Below are positions 12,783 to 24,296 of a DNA stretch of 64,000 nt, in pieces. A program made the position numbers and the translations under genes. The notes under the pieces were generated by a model that saw nothing but the letters and a program-made list of their open reading frames with translations, ran no database searches and had not been told where the DNA came from. Source of the DNA: Helianthus annuus (lineage: Eukaryota; Streptophyta; Magnoliopsida; Asterales; Asteraceae); the NCBI RefSeq assembly GCF_002127325.2, contig NC_035437.2, forward strand, positions 113,106,801 through 113,170,800, given 5' to 3'. The stretch's first letter is position 1. Each line of letters begins with the position of its first letter.

Positions 12783-15700
12783 ATGTCTGATCATTTTTCC
12801 GTTGAAGAATTTTCATCATTGAGAAATGATAGAGCATGGTATAATATAATCTTTGTTAAGGTTGAGTTTATTTGGCATGACGTCGATGGAAAGAGATTAG
12901 TGGTTATATTTCTTGATCAACACGTAAGAACATTATTTTAATTTACTTTGTGTTATACGAGTAAGCGTTTTTCCACCACTAAATTTCTTTTCATTTTAGA
13001 GACAAAAAATTGTTGCATTCGTCCCACAACATTTGATACACAAATATAATGACGCGTCATTGATGGGTGGTTTTTTTTCGTTGAATCATTTCCAAATTGA
13101 GAATCTCAACTATCTTGAGTACCCAAAGTACCAGAATTACGTGTTAGTTTGGTCCGAGAAAAAAATTGTCATCAACGAATATATAAAGCTTTCTTCACTT
13201 ATGCTTACGATTCCAAGGGGTGCTTCTTTATATCCATTGGTCCCTTCCATTATAGAATTGAAGCATGACAGGAGACCTCAAATGGATATTGTTGGTACAT
13301 ATTAATTCTCTATCTATAATTTTTATTAAATATATAAAACTTTATATATGGTCTATACGATTTGACTGATTTGGTTTTAGATGTGGTTGGGAGAATAATA
13401 GAAGGCAAACGTGATCGATGTTGTTTTGAACTTTCTCTTCAAGATAAGACGTACGTTATTATTTATTATTAATGTCACACCCCCAAAATCCACCTGCGGA
13501 TAACACCCGCTTCGAGGGCGTGACTGACCAGGATCCAGCCACCAATTATACCGAATACTTAAGTTGATAACAAAAGTAATACTTACTATTCATAAGCTTA
13601 GCAGATATTAAGTTCAGAGTTTAAAGTTTTAAGTTCCAAAACAGTATTAAGTAGCGGAAGCATAAGTACGGTAGTTTAAAACAAAGTTCATGATTCAAAA
13701 TAAGGTAACACCCATCACAAGGGTGAACAGACACTACACGTCCCCAAGCTGCAAGCTCCTTCGTCACTGGTTACCTGCAAAGCATGCAGTAAGGGGTCAA
13801 CAATAATGCTGAGTGAGTTCACTAGTTGTCCAGTTTTAATTACCAAAAACTTTGTTTCACCGGTTAATTTATCCGTTTATACATGCCATGGGGAGCTACC
13901 CCAAAAGTTAGCGACTAAACTGTTTTTCCAATACCGAACACTAGGTAACCGTTGCGTATCCGCAGGATGCCCCGATGTCAATGTTCTATCATCATTGACG
14001 GATTTCTGAGTACATTAGTTCACGACCGATCCCAAACCAGGGCACGGTGTGAGGCTGGTAAACACCTAAATAGCGCTATCAACTAATAACCCGTTCGCCT
14101 AACCCGGCGACTAATCGGTATTTGTAGTAGGGACTTGAGTGATAGAGTTTCGTTTAGTGCCGTTAGTTGCAATCCGTATAAACAGTAATTAACCAAAAGG
14201 TTTCCCAATACCCGGGAAGAAAAAGTAAGTTTTGTTCCCAATAACTAGGGAAGGTATGTAAATAGTATCCCCTTTTACCAGGGGATAGGGTTGTTAGTCT
14301 CGTGTCCCAAACCACCGGGACGCATGCTTTTAAGTTGTGAACTCACCTTGGGTTGCTCGGTAGGTTTAGGTTACTTGTCAATCACGTTGGTCACCACGTC
14401 CTAACATGGTTACCGGTATAGGTCAGGTTCGGTATACAAACATTCACGTAAAACACATACTGACACGTAACATACATACAGGTAAACAGTCAAACAGAAC
14501 ACAACATCACAAAGTCCATTTAACAGATAGTCCAACACAGAATGGCCCAATAACTAAAATGAACAGCCCACTCGCAACCAGCTGGTCTCGAGTCGCAACC
14601 AGGTGGTTTCGGCTTGTCACGCTGTGGTTGCGAGTCGCAACCGTGGTCTCGAGTCATCACGTTTTGGTTGCGAGTCGCAACGGCGTGGTCTCGAGTCGCA
14701 ATCTCGAGGTTTCGACTTGTCATGCTTTGGTTGCGAGTCGCAACCGTGTGGTTTCGAGTCGTAATGCCGTCGTTGCGAGTCGTAATCTGTCACTTTCATG
14801 TACACGTGATGATGCAGGTTTGACAGTCCACATTGTACCAAAAATTCAGGCCCAAATCCGGAAATGACCAATAAGAATTCTACAAACACTTTTCCTAAAT
14901 TGACCATTACTAAAATATGGATCAAACATTGCCATTTTAAATCTTCAAACCATCTTCAACTAGTTCATCAAATGTTCATAGTTTCTAGGGTTTTCTCCTT
15001 AACAAAGTCATATATTTATGAACCAAAAAATCACATATTTACAACAAGATCATGATGCAAAATAAGAAATCATACATTATATATCCGAAACTTATGTTTA
15101 ACAATCATCATTTTTGCAAGAAACTTTAAAGCATCATATGTTTGGCTATGAACACTAGTAAACTAGCATTTCTAGTTATTTTAAACATGTTTAGCAATTT
15201 TTCATACACAAGGTTTAACACACATAATCCAACTTCACAAGTTATCCAAAAATCATGTGCAACAATTTTTAACTAACCATCTTCTAGTTCATACAATATA
15301 CATAAATCTTATGCACATAGTAACAACACTAACCGGTTGTGAAGAAGGAGGATGAGCCGAAAGAAAAGAAGAAAATGAGAGAAGATGAAGTGTCCGAGTG
15401 ATGGTCTTGACCGAGTGTCTTGTCCGATTTGTTCCAAGCTTGAACCGAGATCAAGGAGAAGGAAAGTGGTGTTTGTAGAGGGTTTTCTAGTGAGAGAGAT
15501 TAGAAGAAGTGTTGGTGTGTAAAATGAAGCAAGTGGGGAAAAGGGTGGGATTTATACAAGGGGTCACGAGTTGGGCTTGGGGGTTTCGGCCCAACCGGTT
15601 TCGGCTCAACGGCCCACTCGAGACCGAGTGGCCCACTCGCAACCGCCCGGTTGCGAGTCATGGTCTCGGGTCGTGGTTTCGGCTCTCATATATATATATA

Positions 15701-18700
15701 TAATACATACATACATCACATATCATGCACAAAGGTCACGTTTTCATTTAATAATATTTATATTCACAAGATATTACAAGGTGATCGTTCGGAAAAAACC
15801 TCGAGTGTCACATTATCCCCAAGTTTTAAGAACTTTCGTCCCGAAAGTTGAAGCAGCCACTGCCAAGCTAGCGTGTTTTAACGGGGTGTCACATCATCCC
15901 CCCGTTAGTTTGGAATTTCGTCCCGAAATTCGGTTGTAGCTTCAGTGCTGGGGTTTTCGTTTGGGAATAACTGGGGATACTTGGACTTCATCTGGTCCTC
16001 CCGCTCCCAGGTAAACTCTGGGCCGCGCCGTGAGTTCCAACGAACTCGTACAAGGGGTATCTGGCTACGTTTGAGGGTTTTGATCTCTCGATCCGTGATC
16101 TCAATCGGTTCCTCAGTAAAGTGTAGCTGTTCATCAATAGTCAGTTCCTTAAAAGGAATTACAAGTGTTTCATCCGACAAACACTTCTTCAGGTTAGATA
16201 CGTGAAAAACGTTGTGCACTGCACTCAGCTCTGCAGGCAGGTTTAATCTATAAGCAACCTTACCGATTTTCTCGGTAATTTCGAATGGTCCAACATACCG
16301 TGGATTCAGCTTGCCCCGTTTACCGAAACGGACCACACCCTTCCAGGGTGAGACTTTTAGTAGAACCCGGTCCCCGACCTGGAATTCTAACGGCTTCCTA
16401 CGCTTGTCAGCGTAGCTTTTCTGACGGTCACGAGCTGCCGCCATGCGTTGCCTGATCTGCGAAATCTTTTCCGTTGTATCTACTACCAGTTCTGGGCCTG
16501 TAAGTTGACTATCACCAACTTCCGCCCAGCAGAGAGGTGATCGGCATTTACGACCGTACAATGCCTCAAAAGGTGCCGCCTGAATACTAGTGTGGTAGCT
16601 GTTATTGTAGGAGAATTCCACCAACGGTAGATGCTTCTCCCAGTTCTTGCCAAAATCGATCACACATGCTCTAAGCATGTCTTCCAGGGTTTGGATGGTG
16701 CGTTCAGACTGCCCATCCGTTTGCGGGTGGTAAGCGGTGCTCATGTCCAAACGTGAGCCAAAGGATTTGTGCATAGCTTGCCACAACTCGGAAGTAAAAC
16801 GAGCGTCTCGGTCGGAAATAATAGAAGTTGGCACCCCGTGCCTGGAGACTACTTCCCTTAAATAGATTTCTGCTAAGGTAGAAAACTTGTCTGTTTCCTT
16901 AATGGCCAGAAAGTGTGCAGACTTAGTCAAACGATCTACTATCACCCAGATAGTATCATTCCCGCGTTGAGATCTAGATAGCCCTGTAACAAAATCCATG
17001 GAAATCTGTTCCCATTTCCATTTCGGGATTTCGGGTTGCTGTAGTAGGCCTGCTGGTTTCTGATACTCGATCTTGACTCTTGCGCAGGTCAAACATTTGC
17101 CAACGTAGGCTGCTATGTGGGCTTTCATGCCAGGCCACCAGTAAGTGGTCCTTAAGTCGTGGTACATCTTATCTGCACCAGGATGTACTGAATAACGGGA
17201 CTTATGGGCTTCGTCCATCACAAGCTCTCGTAGATCTCCGTAAAGTGGGACCCAAATGCGCCCTGCCACATAGTAGGCGCCGTCCTCTTTCTGTTCTAGT
17301 TGTTGTCTCGATCCCCGCAGGGACTCAGCCCTGATGTTTTCCGGTTTCAGAGCTTCAACCTGAGCTTTTCGAATCTGGGTAGGGAGACTAGACTGGATGG
17401 TAAGTTGCAATGCTCGCACGCGCTTTGGTACAGTGTCTTTCCGGCTGAGGGCGTCTGCCACGACATTGGCCTTGCCCGGATGATACTTGATGGCGCACTC
17501 ATAGTCATTCAGAAGTTCAACCCATCGACGTTGACGCATGTTTAATTCCTTCTGCTTAAAGATATGCTCGAGACTCCTGTGATCGGTGTAAATGGTGCAC
17601 TTGGTACCGTACAGGTAATGTCTCCATATCTTAAGCGCAAATATCACTGCTCCCAGTTCTAAGTCGTGTGTAGTGTAATTCCTTTCGTGTGTCTTAAGTT
17701 GTCGAGAGGCGTAAGCAATAACTTTCTCGCGTTGCATCAACACGCAACCGAGCCCATGAATAGACGCATCGCAGTAGACCACAAAGTCGTCAGTGCCTTC
17801 AGGTAACGAGAGAATAGGAGCACTGCAGAGGTTATCCTTAAGCCTCTGAAAAGCAGATTCCTGTGCTTCATTCCACTTGTAGGTGACGCCTTTCTGAGTG
17901 AGCGTAGTGAGGGGTTGTGCAATCTTTGAGAATCCCTGGATGAATCTGCGGTAGTAACCTGCCAATCCCAAAAATTGGCGAATTTCAGTCGGAGTCTTAG
18001 GGGTAGGCCAATTCTTTATAGAGTCGATCTTAGCCGGGTCGACGTGGATTCCGTCCTTGTTAACCACGTGCCCAAGGAAATGGACTTCCCGAAGCCAGAA
18101 GTCGCATTTCGAGAACTTGGCGTACAGTTGCTCATTGCGAAGGAGTTCGAGGATAAGGCGTAGGTGCTGTTCATGCTCTTCCTGACTTTTCGAGTAGATC
18201 AAGATGTCGTCTATAAACACGATCACAAATTTGTCGAGGTAGGGTTTGCATACTCGGTTCATAAGATCCATGAACACTGCAGGGGCGTTGGTCATTCCAA
18301 AGGGCATGACGAGGAATTCATAATGACCATAACGAGTTCTGAATGCGGTTTTGGAAATATCTTCATTTCGGACCCTTAACTGATGGTAGCCTGATCGCAG
18401 GTCAATCTTGGAATAGTAGCTTGATCCTTGCAGTTGATCAAACAAATCGTCGATTCGCGGGAGAGGGTAACGATTCTTGATGGTAACCTTGTTCAACTCA
18501 CGATAATCAATACACATTCGGAACGTGCCATCCTTCTTCTTAACAAAGAGTACCGGTGCTCCCCAGGGTGATGAACTAGGACGGATAAATCCTTTATCCA
18601 AAAGTTCTTGTAGTTGCGTCGAGAGTTCCTTCAATTCTGCGGGGGCTAGTCGATAAGGTGCACGAGCTATAGGCGCTGCTCCGGGAGCTAGCTCGATTTG

Positions 18701-21700
18701 GAATTCGACCTGACGGTGGGGAGGGAGTCCAGGTAATTCCTCAGGAAATACTTCGGGGTAGTCACGCACTACTGGAAAATCTTCAATCCTCTTTTCCTTT
18801 TCCTGCGTGTTGGTAACAAGTGCTAAGATAGCGGTGTGCCCTTTTCGTAAACACTTCTGGGCCTTCAAGAACGAGATAATGCCGGAGATTTCCCCACTTT
18901 TGCCACCTTGTACAATGAGGGGTTTGCCAGAACGGCGAGGAATACGAACTGCTTTCTCTTGACAGAGGATCTCAGCACGATGCTTGGATAACCAATCCAT
19001 ACCAATAACGACGTCGAAGCTTCCAAGAGTAACAGGGAAAAGGTCGATACTAAAGGTCTGACCAGACAACTCTAGTTTGCAGCCCTTGACAACATGTGAG
19101 GCCTCGATGTTTCTACCATTAGCTAACTCGACGAGGTGAGGAGAACTTAGTAACGAAAGCGGACGCTTAAGCTTCTTACTAATACGTAGGGATACATAAC
19201 TAGCATCGGCACCGGAATCAAATAACACAGAAACATAACGATCATCGAGTAGGAACTTACCCGCCACGACATTGGGGTCATTCCTTGCTTCACCAGCTCC
19301 AATCACGAAAGCTCTTCCTCTAGCACCATTCCCAGCATTGTTGTCCTGATTGTTGTTCCCAGCTCCCTGATTGTTGTTGCGGTTCTGATTCAGTTCAGGG
19401 CAATCCTTCTTAAAGTGCCCCTCAGCTCCACACTTAAAACATGCCCGGTTGTTTCCCTGCTGCTGTTGTTGTTGGGGTTGTTGCTGATTCTGTCTTATTG
19501 GGAACTGGCTTCTACAATCCTTGGCGTCGTGCCCCATCTTGTGGCATCGCTGACACTGGCCCTTGTTACATGCCCCATTGTGGTGCTTGTTACACTTGTT
19601 GCACTTAGGGTAGCTTCCCCGGTAGCCACCCTGTTGCTGGGTGCCTTTGTTGTTTTCAGTTTTCCTTTGCTGTGCTGGGGCCTGAGTGGGGTTAACATCC
19701 TTGCTTTGACTTCCTTCCCACTTACGCTTGCTGTCACTAGAAGTTCCGACAGTAGCACCGATCCTTTTGGGCAACCTGCCCTCCTCTACGGCCTGATCAG
19801 TGAGTTTGTGAGCAAGTCGAACAATCGGCTGAATGGTAGTGTGGTTGGCTGAAGTGACATGGCTTCGAATTTCTGGAGCCAAACCCTTGATGTACAGTTC
19901 GATCCTTCGGTACATTGGTCGTGACATGTTTGGGCAAAGAGCAGCATAGTCGTTAGACAGCTTGGTGTAGGTTTCAATTTCCGACCCAACCATCTTGAGC
20001 TCATAGTACTCGTTTTCAAGCTTGTGGATGTCATCCCGGTGACAGTATTCATCCTTAATCATATCCTTGAAATCCTCCCATGCGGTAGCATTAGCAGTTT
20101 CCAAACCAAACATCTGAATTTGCGCCTTCCACCAAGAAAGCGCGCTTCCTTCAAGTGTAGCAGTAGCAAATTTCACCCAATTTGCAGGGGGACACTCGCA
20201 AACAGCAAAAACAGCTTCAATTTTCTCAATCCAATGCAGAAGACCTATGGCACCCTCAGTGCCGTTGAAAGGGAGAGGCTTGCAATCCATGAAAGTTTTG
20301 AAAGTACACACTGGTGGTTGCGCAGGTGCATGCTGACCTGTTCGTGAGAAGCGAAGCGTATAGGTTTAGAGGCGAAAAGTCGATGTGGCGGTAGGATCTA
20401 AACATCCTAAAACAACGAGCTTACCTATAGGGTGAGCTGCAAAAGCCGCAGCCACTGTGTTGAGCAGGTTAGTGAACTGAGCCTGCGTCATGTTAATGTT
20501 TCCTCTTCCGCGTCCACTCATTGTCTTCATAACCAGAAAACACAGTATGAGTGTGATGTCGTAGTGTAGCGAGAATGAGATAGAAGAGAGAGGCGTATCT
20601 ATCTAGTTTAGGCACACTAGTACGTATATCATAACAGGAAACATAAAGCAAACAAGTAAACACTGGTCCGAGCTATGAAGTCGAATGTGCCGAGCCTTGC
20701 ACTTGGAGTGTAGTGTCGTTACGAGTCACGGGTTATAGTCTGGTTTTCTCCAAAAAGATTTTTCCCCCTTTTTAAAACCAAGTTCACTATAACCAATGGC
20801 TCTGATACCAATCTGTCACACCCCCAAAATCCACCTGCGGATAACACCCGCTTCGAGGGCGTGACTGACCAGGATCCAGCCACCAATTATACCGAATACT
20901 TAAGTTGATAACAAAAGTAATACTTACTATTCATAAGCTTAGCAGATATTAAGTTCAGAGTTTAAAGTTTTAAGTTCCAAAACAGTATTAAGTAGCGGAA
21001 GCATAAGTACGGTAGTTTAAAACAAAGTTCATGATTCAAAATAAGGTAACACCCATCACAAGGGTGAACAGACACTACACGTCCCCAAGCTGCAAGCTCC
21101 TTCGTCACTGGTTACCTGCAAAGCATGCAGTAAGGGGTCAACAATAATGCTGAGTGAGTTCACTAGTTGTCCAGTTTTAATTACCAAAAACTTTGTTTCA
21201 CCGGTTAATTTATCCGTTTATACATGCCATGGGGAGCTACCCCAAAAGTTAGCGACTAAACTGTTTTTCCAATACCGAACACTAGGTAACCGTTGCGTAT
21301 CCGCAGGATGCCCCGATGTCAATGTTCTATCATCATTGACGGATTTCTGAGTACATTAGTTCACGACCGATCCCAAACCAGGGCACGGTGTGAGGCTGGT
21401 AAACACCTAAATAGCGCTATCAACTAATAACCCGTTCGCCTAACCCGGCGACTAATCGGTATTTGTAGTAGGGACTTGAGTGATAGAGTTTCGTTTAGTG
21501 CCGTTAGTTGCAATCCGTATAAACAGTAATTAACCAAAAGGTTTCCCAATACCCGGGAAGAAAAAGTAAGTTTTGTTCCCAATAACTAGGGAAGGTATGT
21601 AAATAGTATCCCCTTTTACCAGGGGATAGGGTTGTTAGTCTCGTGTCCCAAACCACCGGGACGCATGCTTTTAAGTTGTGAACTCACCTTGGGTTGCTCG

Positions 21701-24019
21701 GTAGGTTTAGGTTACTTGTCAATCACGTTGGTCACCACGTCCTAACATGGTTACCGGTATAGGTCAGGTTCGGTATACAAACATTCACGTAAAACACATA
21801 CTGGCACGTAACATACATACAGGTAAACAGTCAAACAGAACACAACATCACAAAGTCCATTTAACAGATAGTCCAACACAGAATGGCCCAATAACTAAAA
21901 TGAACAGCCCACTCGCAACCAGCTGGTCTCGAGTCGCAACCAGGTGGTTTCGGCTTGTCACGCTGTGGTTGCGAGTCGCAACCGTGGTCTCGAGTCATCA
22001 CGTTTTGGTTGCGAGTCACAACGGCGTGGTCTCGAGTCGCAATCTCGAGGTTTCGACTTGTCATGCTTTGGTTGCGAGTCGCAACCGTGTGGTTTCGAGT
22101 CGTAATGCCGTCGTTGCGAGTCGTAATCTGTCACTTTCATGTACACGAGATGATGCAGGTTTGACAGTCCACATTGTACCAAAAATTCAGGCCCAAATCC
22201 GGAAATGACCAATAAGAATTCTACAAACACTTTTCCTAAATTGACCATTACTAAAATATGGATCAAACATTGCCATTTTAAATCTTCAAACCATCTTCAA
22301 CTAGTTCATCAAATGTTCATAGTTTCTAGGGTTTTCTCCTTAACAAAGTCATATATTTATGAACCAAAAAATCACATATTTACAACAAGATCATGATGCA
22401 AAATAAGAAATCATACATTATATATCCGAAACTTATGTTTAACAATCATCATTTTTGCAAGAAACTTTAAAGCATCATATGTTTGGCTATGAACACTAGT
22501 AAACTAGCATTTCTAGTTATTTTAAACATGTTTAGCAATTTTTCATACACAAGGTTTAACACACATAATCCAACTTCACAAGTTATCCAAAAATCATGTG
22601 CAACAATTTTTAACTAACCATCTTCTAGTTCATACAATATACATAAATCTTATGCACATAGTAACAACACTAACCGGTTGTGAAGAAGGAGGATGAGCCG
22701 AAAGAAAAGAAGAAAATGAGAGAAGATGAAGTGTCCGAGTGATGGTCTTGACCGAGTGTCTTGTCCGATTTGTTCCAAGCTTGAACCGAGATCAAGGAGA
22801 AGGAAAGTGGTGTTTGTAGAGGGTTTTCTAGTGAGAGAGATTAGAAGAAGTGTTGGTGTGTAAAATGAAGCAAGTGGGGAAAAGGGTGGGATTTATACAA
22901 GGGGTCACGAGTTGGGCTTGGGGGTTTCGGCCCAACCGGTTTCGGCTCAACGGCCCACTCGAGACCGAGTGGCCCACTCGCAACCGCCCGGTTGCGAGTC
23001 ATGGTCTCGGGTCGTGGTTTCGGCTCTCATATATATATATATATATAATACATACATACATCACATATCATGCACAAAGGTCACGTTTTCATTTAATAAT
23101 ATTTATATTCACAAGATATTACAAGGTGATCGTTCGGAAAAAACCTCGAGTGTCACAATTAACATATTACAAACATAATATGTAGGTCCCCTTGAGTCTA
23201 TGGATCGTCACAGAATCGTCTATCTAACCTAGAATGCGGAATCCTCTAGATCAGATTGTAGCAGAAAACGTGTAGAACAGCAAATCACTTTCAACCGGGT
23301 TTCTATTGATTATCAAACAAACGTATTACAATCAATCAAACCCTAACCCTAATTTTCGTCCAAGCCTAATTGCTCTCACGAATTTGCTCTCTAATAACTG
23401 TTTTGGCTGATTAACCTTAACCCTAATGTCTAACCTTGTTTATATAACACAAGGTTTACAAGTGGGCTAGGTCAAGACTCTTGGGCTGCGAATTGGACAG
23501 GCCCAATTCGCCCCCATCACCCAATTCCTTGGGTTTAGTTAGCCCAAACATTACAACTAACTATTACAAAGCTAAACCCGCTAACTGTTTATCGTTTAAC
23601 TAATTACAAGATATCCAAAGACCAAATCTAAGCTGTTGTCACAAACACGCACCAACATAATATTTACGTTATATGTAAGAAAATATTATTATTAGAAGAA
23701 CTTTAACCCAAAATCGTAATATACAGTGGTCACACAATACAATTGTTTTTGTCTGCCCTGAAGCCTTCCGATGTTATACGTTCCATTCGAGCCGTGCAAC
23801 AAAGGTCTATCATATATGTATCACGTCTCAAGTTGGTTCATCTACCATATAGTATGTTATGCTTTACACATGAACATTCTAATAATTAGTTAGATTTAAT
23901 GGCTCATGTAGTTTAATAAAAGTTATATTTTATTTGTTATTTCAGTTAATATTTTGAAGTCTACGGAGTTGAGTACGATTACGTACGAACCGGATATGGT
24001 CGTGGCACGGGATATGTAA
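12783..24019 (+). CDS. RPA70/OB-fold-like protein, five exons, with intron 3 filled by retrotransposons
   Basis: Predicted exons 12783-12923, 13000-13294, 13381-13450, 23727-23851 and 23946-24019, all with GT-AG borders. They sum to 705 nt, an uninterrupted frame of 234 residues ending in TAA at 24017-24019. Features resembling the large subunit of replication protein A: an N-terminal OB-like strand region ([26 protein letters not shown]), a linker with [14 protein letters not shown], and a second OB start ([14 protein letters not shown] ... [15 protein letters not shown]). RPA-like genes are known Helitron cargo and may bind single-stranded DNA during rolling-circle transposition. Intron 3 (13451-23726) holds all of element C and solo LTR D. 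It is shorter than cellular RPA70. Family assignment rests on pattern only. Confidence 0.6.
13473..15812 (-). repeat. 3' LTR of element C (2,340 bp)
   Basis: Read on the minus strand it starts TGTGACACTCGAGG at 15812 and ends GGGGGTGTGACA at 13473. It is near-identical to the 5' LTR at 20814-23157. It contains both short-motif arrays, the longer at about 14567-14793 and the promoter-proximal one at about 15583-15692. Confidence 0.93.
15813..15931 (-). other. Duplicated hairpin and polypurine module of element C
   Basis: On the minus strand the end of pol overlaps a hairpin (GAATTTCG-GGA-CGAAATTC, 15931-15913), followed by CTAACGGGGGGATGA and TGTGACACC. About 50 bases later come a second hairpin (AACTTTCG-GGA-CGAAAGTT, 15849-15831), ACTTGGGGATAA and the real LTR start TGTGACAC. 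The first G-tract matches that of element A; the one at the LTR border is weaker. The module looks duplicated, leaving a relic LTR start between the copies. Confidence 0.65.
15905..20521 (-). CDS. Element C Gag-Pol polyprotein (Ty3, Tekay/Del-like), intact
   Basis: Exons 20521-20425 and 20337-15905 (minus) give about 1,509 residues with no stop. The first ATG is at 20521 ([10 protein letters not shown]). Approximate residues: gag core 45-250; Gln/Asn-rich linker with CCHC knuckles ([28 protein letters not shown]) 265-345; retropepsin DSGAD near 406; reverse transcriptase with FIDDILIY near 743; RNase H YCDAS near 890; integrase with a complete HHCC zinc site ending CLTCAR and D,D,E contexts; chromodomain-like tail ([14 protein letters not shown] ... 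FTWERED) near 1440-1495. It supplies particle protein, processing, copying and integration. All key residues I can check are present, unlike in A and G. The last codons overlap the pre-polypurine hairpin. Confidence 0.93.
20338..20424 (-). other. Predicted 87-nt intron inside gag of element C
   Basis: On the minus strand the donor is ATAG|GTAAGC at 20424 and the acceptor GAACAG|GT ends at 20338, with a CTAAAC branch-like site upstream. Splicing joins [13 protein letters not shown] to [13 protein letters not shown] in phase 1. Without it the gag body has no ATG before FMDCK. Position and phase match the intron in element A. Confidence 0.7.
20798..20810 (-). other. Primer-binding site of element C
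   Basis: TGGTATCAGAGCC on the minus strand, three bases after the 5' LTR. It is complementary to the 3' end of plant initiator Met-tRNA, the usual primer for Ty3 elements of this branch. Confidence 0.9.
21905..22133 (-). repeat. Tandem array of about 22-bp CpG-rich units in the transcribed part of the element C LTR
   Basis: About ten units of the type GTGGTYTCGAGTCGCAAYnn, alternating with palindromic GGTTGCGAGTCGCAACC forms and with TTCGACTTGTCATGC variants. It lies downstream of the TATA box on the transcribed strand. The other LTR has the same array at about 14567-14793. Confidence 0.8.
22891..22900 (-). promoter_or_regulatory. TATA box of element C
   Basis: TTGTATAAAT on the minus strand, with a CT-rich leader about 60-100 bases further on (CTTCTTCTAATCTCTCTC). 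Most of U3 would be the short segment 22900-23157, which contains the promoter-proximal motif array. Confidence 0.65.
22924..23032 (-). repeat. Promoter-proximal motif array in U3 of element C
   Basis: Repeats of the same vocabulary as the downstream array: TTTCGGC three times, CTCGAGACCGAG, CACTCGCAACC, GGTTGCGAGTC and GGTCTCGGGTC. All lie within about 130 bases upstream of the TATA box. Confidence 0.7.
23181..23657 (-). mobile_element. Solo LTR D (477 bp), probably Ty1/copia type
   Basis: On the minus strand it starts TGTTGGTGCGTG and ends GGGACCTACA, with the 5-bp duplication TAATA on both sides (23176-23180, 23658-23662). TG...CA ends, size and composition fit a copia LTR. No internal region remains, so the body was lost by recombination between LTRs. 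It sits in intron 3 of the RPA-like gene, 18 bp (outside the shared ATTAA) from element C. It contains CCCTAACCCTAA near 23342, which I do not take as telomeric. Confidence 0.85.
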
Positions 24020-24296
24020 ATTATGGATCGTTATCCAAGTTTGTGTTTAAGTTAGAAACACTTGGTGTTGTTATTTGTTTAGTTGTTGAATATTAAAGTC
24101 TCTCTTGGTGTTTCGTGTTTTGCTTTTTGTTTCCCTCATATTGATGTAATTGTAGAAGTATACTTTACTTTGTTATTACAAGTATGTTATATTACTTGAT
24201 TTACATGTAATGGTTACACCTATTTTTCACCAAAGTATAATCTTCTTAGATTGGACAACTAAATAATCATTATCTGTCTTAAATGAAGGTATAACC

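Larger units (their letters stand above)
13473..23157 (-). mobile_element. Complete Ty3 (Tekay/Del-like) retrotransposon C
   Basis: 9,685 bp flanked by the perfect 5-bp target duplication ATTAA (13468-13472 and 23158-23162). It has LTRs of 2,340 and 2,344 bp, an initiator-Met primer site, a single spliced gag-pol frame without stops, and a polypurine tract. The two LTRs differ by eye at only three bases (near 14463, 14679 and 14806, versus 21804, 22017 and 22147) and by four bases in a TA run, so insertion was recent. It lies antisense in intron 3 of the RPA-like gene. It could be autonomous. Confidence 0.93.
20814..23157 (-). repeat. 5' LTR of element C (2,344 bp)
   Basis: The promoter-bearing LTR; transcription runs leftward. 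It ends at the primer-binding site and is flanked outside by ATTAA. It holds a TATA box at 22891-22900 and motif arrays on both sides of it. Confidence 0.93.

Noticed and set aside
13033..13305. Treating 13033-13305 as a stand-alone 90-codon gene
   Set aside because: It is the middle of exon 2 of the RPA-like gene; its apparent end reads into an intron beginning at 13295.
14406..14867. A 153-codon frame and antisense partners in the LTRs of C (also 21747-22208)
   Set aside because: They are translations of the 22-bp motif array in all frames; the same sequence in both LTRs is regulatory or repeat DNA.
23338..23352. Interstitial telomere-like CCCTAACCCTAA
   Set aside because: Only two units, inside a solo LTR that has its own ends and duplication. 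Not a telomeric array.
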